NCBI GenBank assembly: GCA_006176705.1
Contig: QRFJ01004327.1
Location: 1-64,000, forward strand
Length of the DNA: 64,000 nucleotides
DNA from: Cocos nucifera
Lineage: Eukaryota > Streptophyta > Magnoliopsida > Arecales > Arecaceae
Direction of reading: 5' to 3'
Position 1 is the stretch's first letter; each line of letters begins with the position of its first letter. Positions 60,714-64,000 of this stretch are shown piece by piece. The notes beneath the pieces were generated by a model. It was not told the DNA's origin and did no database searches. It worked only from the letters and a program-made list of their open reading frames with translations. Made by a program: the position numbers and the translations under genes.

Positions 60714-61778
60714 AAAAGAACGGACCTTCCTGAAGATTTCTGGGCCCTATATGTCGATGGCTCCTCCAATGCTTTCGGAGCAGATGCTGGGCTGATCCTG
60801 ATCAATCCAAAAGGAACCATCATGGAGTACACACTGTATTTTAAATTCCTGACGACAAACAATGTGGCAGAATATGAGGTCCTAATAGCCGAGCTCAAGA
60901 TAGCCAAAGAATCGAAAGCTTATCGGCTTCAGGTTTGCAGTGACTCTTAATTGGTCGTGGAGCAGGTCAGCGGCAGTTATGAAGTTCAAAAAAAGAGCAT
61001 GATAAAATATCTTAAGAAGATGAAGAACTTGACCCCAGCCATCGGCAGCTTCAGCATTCGATAAATCGCGAGAGTGGAAAATGCTAGGACCGGCCTTCTT
61101 TCCAAACTAGCCACCCTAGCTCCTAACGAGCTTCTAAAAGAAGCTTATTATGAGACATTGAAATGCCCATGCATAGAGAAACCGTAGTCCGTCATGCAGG
61201 TTGGCTAGGAGCCCTGCTAGATTGATCTGTTGATCGCTTATCTTAAGGATGGGATTCTTCCTCGTGACCCGAAAGAGGCTCGAAAGTTGAGAAATCAAGC
61301 CTCTCAGTATGTTCTTTTTAAGAATAAGCTGTATAAAAAATCATATTTCCTACCATTATTGAGGTGCCTCCGACCCTCTGAGACCAATTTCGCACTATGA
61401 AAAGTGCACGAGGGAATTTGCGAGAGCCATCTGGATGCCAGATCTCTATCTCATAAGCTGCTCCGATAAGGATATTACTGGCCGACTATGCATGATGATT
61501 GTGTTGATTACGTCAGGAGATGTGACCGCTGCCAAAGAAACTCGAATGTCCAAAAGCAACCAACCGCTGAGCTTGCCCCGTTGAGTGCTCCTTGGCCATT
61601 TGCACAGTGGAGAATGGATATTCTTGGACCCTTTCCAATGGCATCTAGACAACGAAAGTTTCTCCTAGTCGTCATCAACTATTTCACTAAATGGGTCGAG
61701 GCCGAATCACTGGGAAAGATTACCAAAGTTAAGGTGCAGGATTTCGTCTGAAAGTCGGTCATCTGTAGATTTGAACCA
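60714..61778 (+). pseudogene. Tat additional RNase H and integrase N-part
   Basis: Plus strand. ERTDLPEDFWALYVDGSSNA begins the archaeal-type RNase H (compare 45910-45460), followed by NNVAEYEVLIAELKIA and a linker (GILPRDPKEARKLRNQAS-like). The integrase zinc domain is at about 61400-61540 (CVDYVRRCDRCQRN) and the core start MDILGPFPMASRQRKF runs to FVxKSVICRF. The sequence then breaks at 61778 into an LTR. Internal stops (about 60949 and 61210, among others) make it a pseudogene. The upstream partner is on the other side of copia copy E. Confidence 0.85.
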
Positions 61779-62070
61779 TGCAAACGACAACATAAAGTGT
61801 AAGGCTAGAAAAAGATTTATCTTTCATTTACTTGGATGTTTTTAAATAATCAACATAAAAAAAAAAGCTCTCCTCTTTCTCAAAATTCTGCTAGAATCTC
61901 TCGACGTATTCTATTTCTGTTGGACAAAAGAGCTGACTTGATCATTAAAGGGTCTTGCCGGAGCCACCACCCCAGACTCCGAACAAGACTTATTTTGTAG
62001 GTCCCAGTGGTGACCTCGTCCTCTCCAAATCTAGCTTCAACTCTGGCAACGGTCAGATTTTATGCCAATA
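61779..62070 (+). repeat. 292-bp Tat-type LTR, plus orientation
   Basis: TGCAAACGACAA to CCAATA (CCAACA in relatives). Inverted match to 40675-40969. It starts abruptly inside integrase and is followed by primer site and gag, as expected for the 5' LTR of an element inserted into an older one. The preceding five bases are AACCA. Confidence 0.72.
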
Positions 62071-62335
62071 GGATTGGTGCTAGAGGAAGGGCCTCAAGTT
62101 ATTAAGGTTTCCTTATTCTTGAAGGAATACGTGGTGGAGATCCCTCTTCATCCCAGCTAGAGTCCTACTTTTTCTCTCGACCTCTCGAGGATGCCCTCCA
62201 GAAAGGCTTCAACCTGACGGTCAATCACCTCCACGGTCAGATCTCATCCAGATATTTTTGCCCCTATTTCATCTCCTACATCTCAAGCCCCACTGCCTGC
62301 GATGGTAGACACAGTGCAGGAATGAGCACTCCGAT
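62071..62335 (+). pseudogene. Tat primer site, leader and gag start
   Basis: TGGTGCTAGAGGAAGGG at 62075-62091 is the primer site. The leader has the same GGTTTCCTTATTCTTGAAGG words as the complete Tat element. Gag begins near 62191 (MPSRKAST, stop, RSITSTVRS), like MPPKRALTRRSTT of the complete element. The frame is lost within about 45 codons at the start of the direct repeats. Confidence 0.75.
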
Positions 62336-63195
62336 GGAGACTTTATTGTAGGTGAACGAGCAAAGCTCTAGTAAAAGTTCATCCTTGGCCTCATATTCTT
62401 CAGTGGTCGAGCTTCTCCATCCTCGTCGACCGACCTCAAGCCGAAAGATCCAGGAGCAACATCTCCAATTTTATTTAATTTTGTAATTAGGGTAGGGCGT
62501 AAAACTACACAAGGGTTTCTTGGGAATTTGAAATAATTAATGGCTCAAAGATTTCTATTTAAAATATATACCATTCTATAATGGATTAGGGATTTGCAAA
62601 ACATTATGGGTTAGAGAACTCATGTATTGTTCTATAACGTCAGAGGGTCTTCACCATTCTATAACATCAGAGGGTCTTCATCGGAAAACACTCCGATGGG
62701 GACTTTATTGTGGTGAACGGGCGAAGCTCCAATGAAAGTTCATCCTCGATCTCATATTTTTCGATGGTCGAGCTCCTCCATCCTCATCGGCCGACCTCAA
62801 GCCAGGAGATCCAGGAGCAACACCTCTAATATTATTTAATTTTGTAATTAGGGTAGGGCATAAAAGTACATAAGAGTTTCTTGGGAATTTGAAACAATTA
62901 ATGGCACATATATGCAAACAACTCATGTATTATTCTATACCATTCTATAATGGTGGAGGATCTTCATCGGAGAACACTCCAGTGGGGACTTTATTATAGG
63001 TGAACGAGCGAAGCTCCAATAAAAGTTCATCCTCGACCTCATATTCCTTGGTAGCCAAGCTCCTCCATCCTCGTCAGCCAACCTCAAGCCAGGAGATCCA
63101 GGAGCAACACCTCCAATATTATTTAATTTTGTAATTAGGGTAGGATGTAAAACTACACAAGAGTTTCTTGAGAATTTGAAATAATTAATGGTATA
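62327..63195. repeat. three direct repeats of a ~220-bp unit
   Basis: Copies at about 62327-62545, 62689-62907 and 62975-63192 start CACTCCGATGGRGACTTTATT and end GAAATAATTAATGG. Offsets are 362 and 286 bp, because spacers of different length (with CATTCTATAA words) lie between. Translated on the plus strand the unit reads ESSSSISYFSMVELLHP-like, so it may derive from gag, but this is not clear. Confidence 0.8.
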
Positions 63196-64000
63196 GAACA
63201 AAACCTAAGATCACTACGGTACGCTAAAGTACAATGAGTTGCTTGCAAGTCATCATAGTGATCTTAGATCGGAGGGACACTTATACCCATATCTTTTACG
63301 AGCAGCACTTGATAGCAAAGCGCTCTGTAAATGAGTCATGTTTAGTGAAATATACTCCTACATTTCATATGCATGCCATACTAGTATCTCCATACTTCTT
63401 AATTATGAGAACAACCAACTTATATGACACATAATGATCTATACTTCATAAACGTTATCATCCTTGTTAATAATATATCATTGGGTCACAAATAAATTTA
63501 AGAATTATTTGATAAATCTTTTTTTATCAATTGAAAATAGTTCTAAGGACTTCATTATAAAAAGAGTTCAAAAAAAATTGCACAAATTATGTTGAACTAC
63601 CAAATAATTTTTATAAATTTCTAATTTATATATAATTTATGTATAAAGAGCAAATCATCTATAAATAGATAATTAGCTTTAGGACACCATTCCTAATATC
63701 TATCAAGTTTGAGACTAGAAAAATTCTCAGAACCATGGAAAAGTATCTAAAAAGAAAACTAAGAAACAAGATCAAGAGAGATAATAGCTGCAAAAAGAAT
63801 ATATTAAATTCTTTTAGTAATTCCATATCATTGAACCATTTGTACATATTTTTTTATATTATTTTTTAATAGAAAATGATAAATTTGATTTAGGAGTCAA
63901 TATACTATTATATAAAGTAGAAAATTAATATTTTTTTGAAAAAATAAATTTAAATAGACTAAAATGCAGAAAATTTTAGAAACAAACACTATAGTTATTA
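63196..64000. other. AT-rich unassigned DNA
   Basis: No coding region recognised. A 12-bp inverted repeat CTAAGATCACTA / TAGTGATCTTAG lies at 63205-63216 and 63256-63267. The sequence up to about 63500 has the feel of an LTR or leader, but no partner is present in the window. Confidence 0.35.

Noticed and set aside
63196..63500. Organelle or rRNA insertion
   Set aside because: Sequence is AT-rich and repeat-like with no recognisable rRNA or organelle gene stretch.

Overview
This window is plant nuclear DNA, almost entirely nested transposable elements. No intact host gene, tRNA, rRNA or CRISPR array was found. The evidence is Ty1/copia and Ty3/gypsy elements with 0.3-2.3 kb LTRs, an initiator-Met-type primer site, CACTA DNA-transposon ends and a plant-type cytidine deaminase pseudogene. 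A large-genome monocot is my best guess, and a palm is possible, but the species cannot be settled from the sequence alone. Every coding region is broken by stops or frameshifts.

Layout. 1-4291: copia element of a 2.26-kb-LTR family (family C, copy A, +) with most of its interior deleted. 4292-8187: low-complexity DNA, then the right part of a CACTA transposon ending at 8187. 8188-10858: LTR-like remnants. 10925-11420: cytidine deaminase pseudogene on the minus strand with a 94-bp internal duplication. 11795-13466: diverged repeat copies a, b and c; copy c is split, and its second half resumes at 29820. 13467-29819: a gypsy element on the minus strand with gag but no pol, whose 5' LTR holds a full-length family-C copia (copy B, 19169-29505, minus, TSD GGCTC). 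30916-33193: solo LTR of family C. 33781-40674: a second copia type on the minus strand, with gag remnants, no recognisable pol and a 3.8-kb AT-rich interior. 40675-42031: remains of an older Tat-like gypsy, including a 310-codon coiled-coil reading frame on the plus strand. 42032-50705: complete Tat-like gypsy on the minus strand (TSD AAAAT) with a 24-copy hairpin minisatellite downstream of integrase. 50845-60713: complete family-C copia (copy E, +, near-TSD GAAAG/AAAAG). 60714-62335: a plus-strand Tat RNase H-integrase fragment that runs into a short LTR, primer site and gag start. 62327-63195: three direct repeats. 63196-64000: AT-rich DNA with nothing recognised.

The insertions can be ordered. 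Copia E entered an older Tat fragment. The complete Tat entered sequence next to the coiled-coil frame. Copia B entered the 5' LTR of the pol-less gypsy, which had itself entered repeat copy c. The elements depend on proteins supplied in trans where pol is missing. The least familiar object is the coiled-coil frame at 40969-41898, whose internal stops all look like C-to-T changes.
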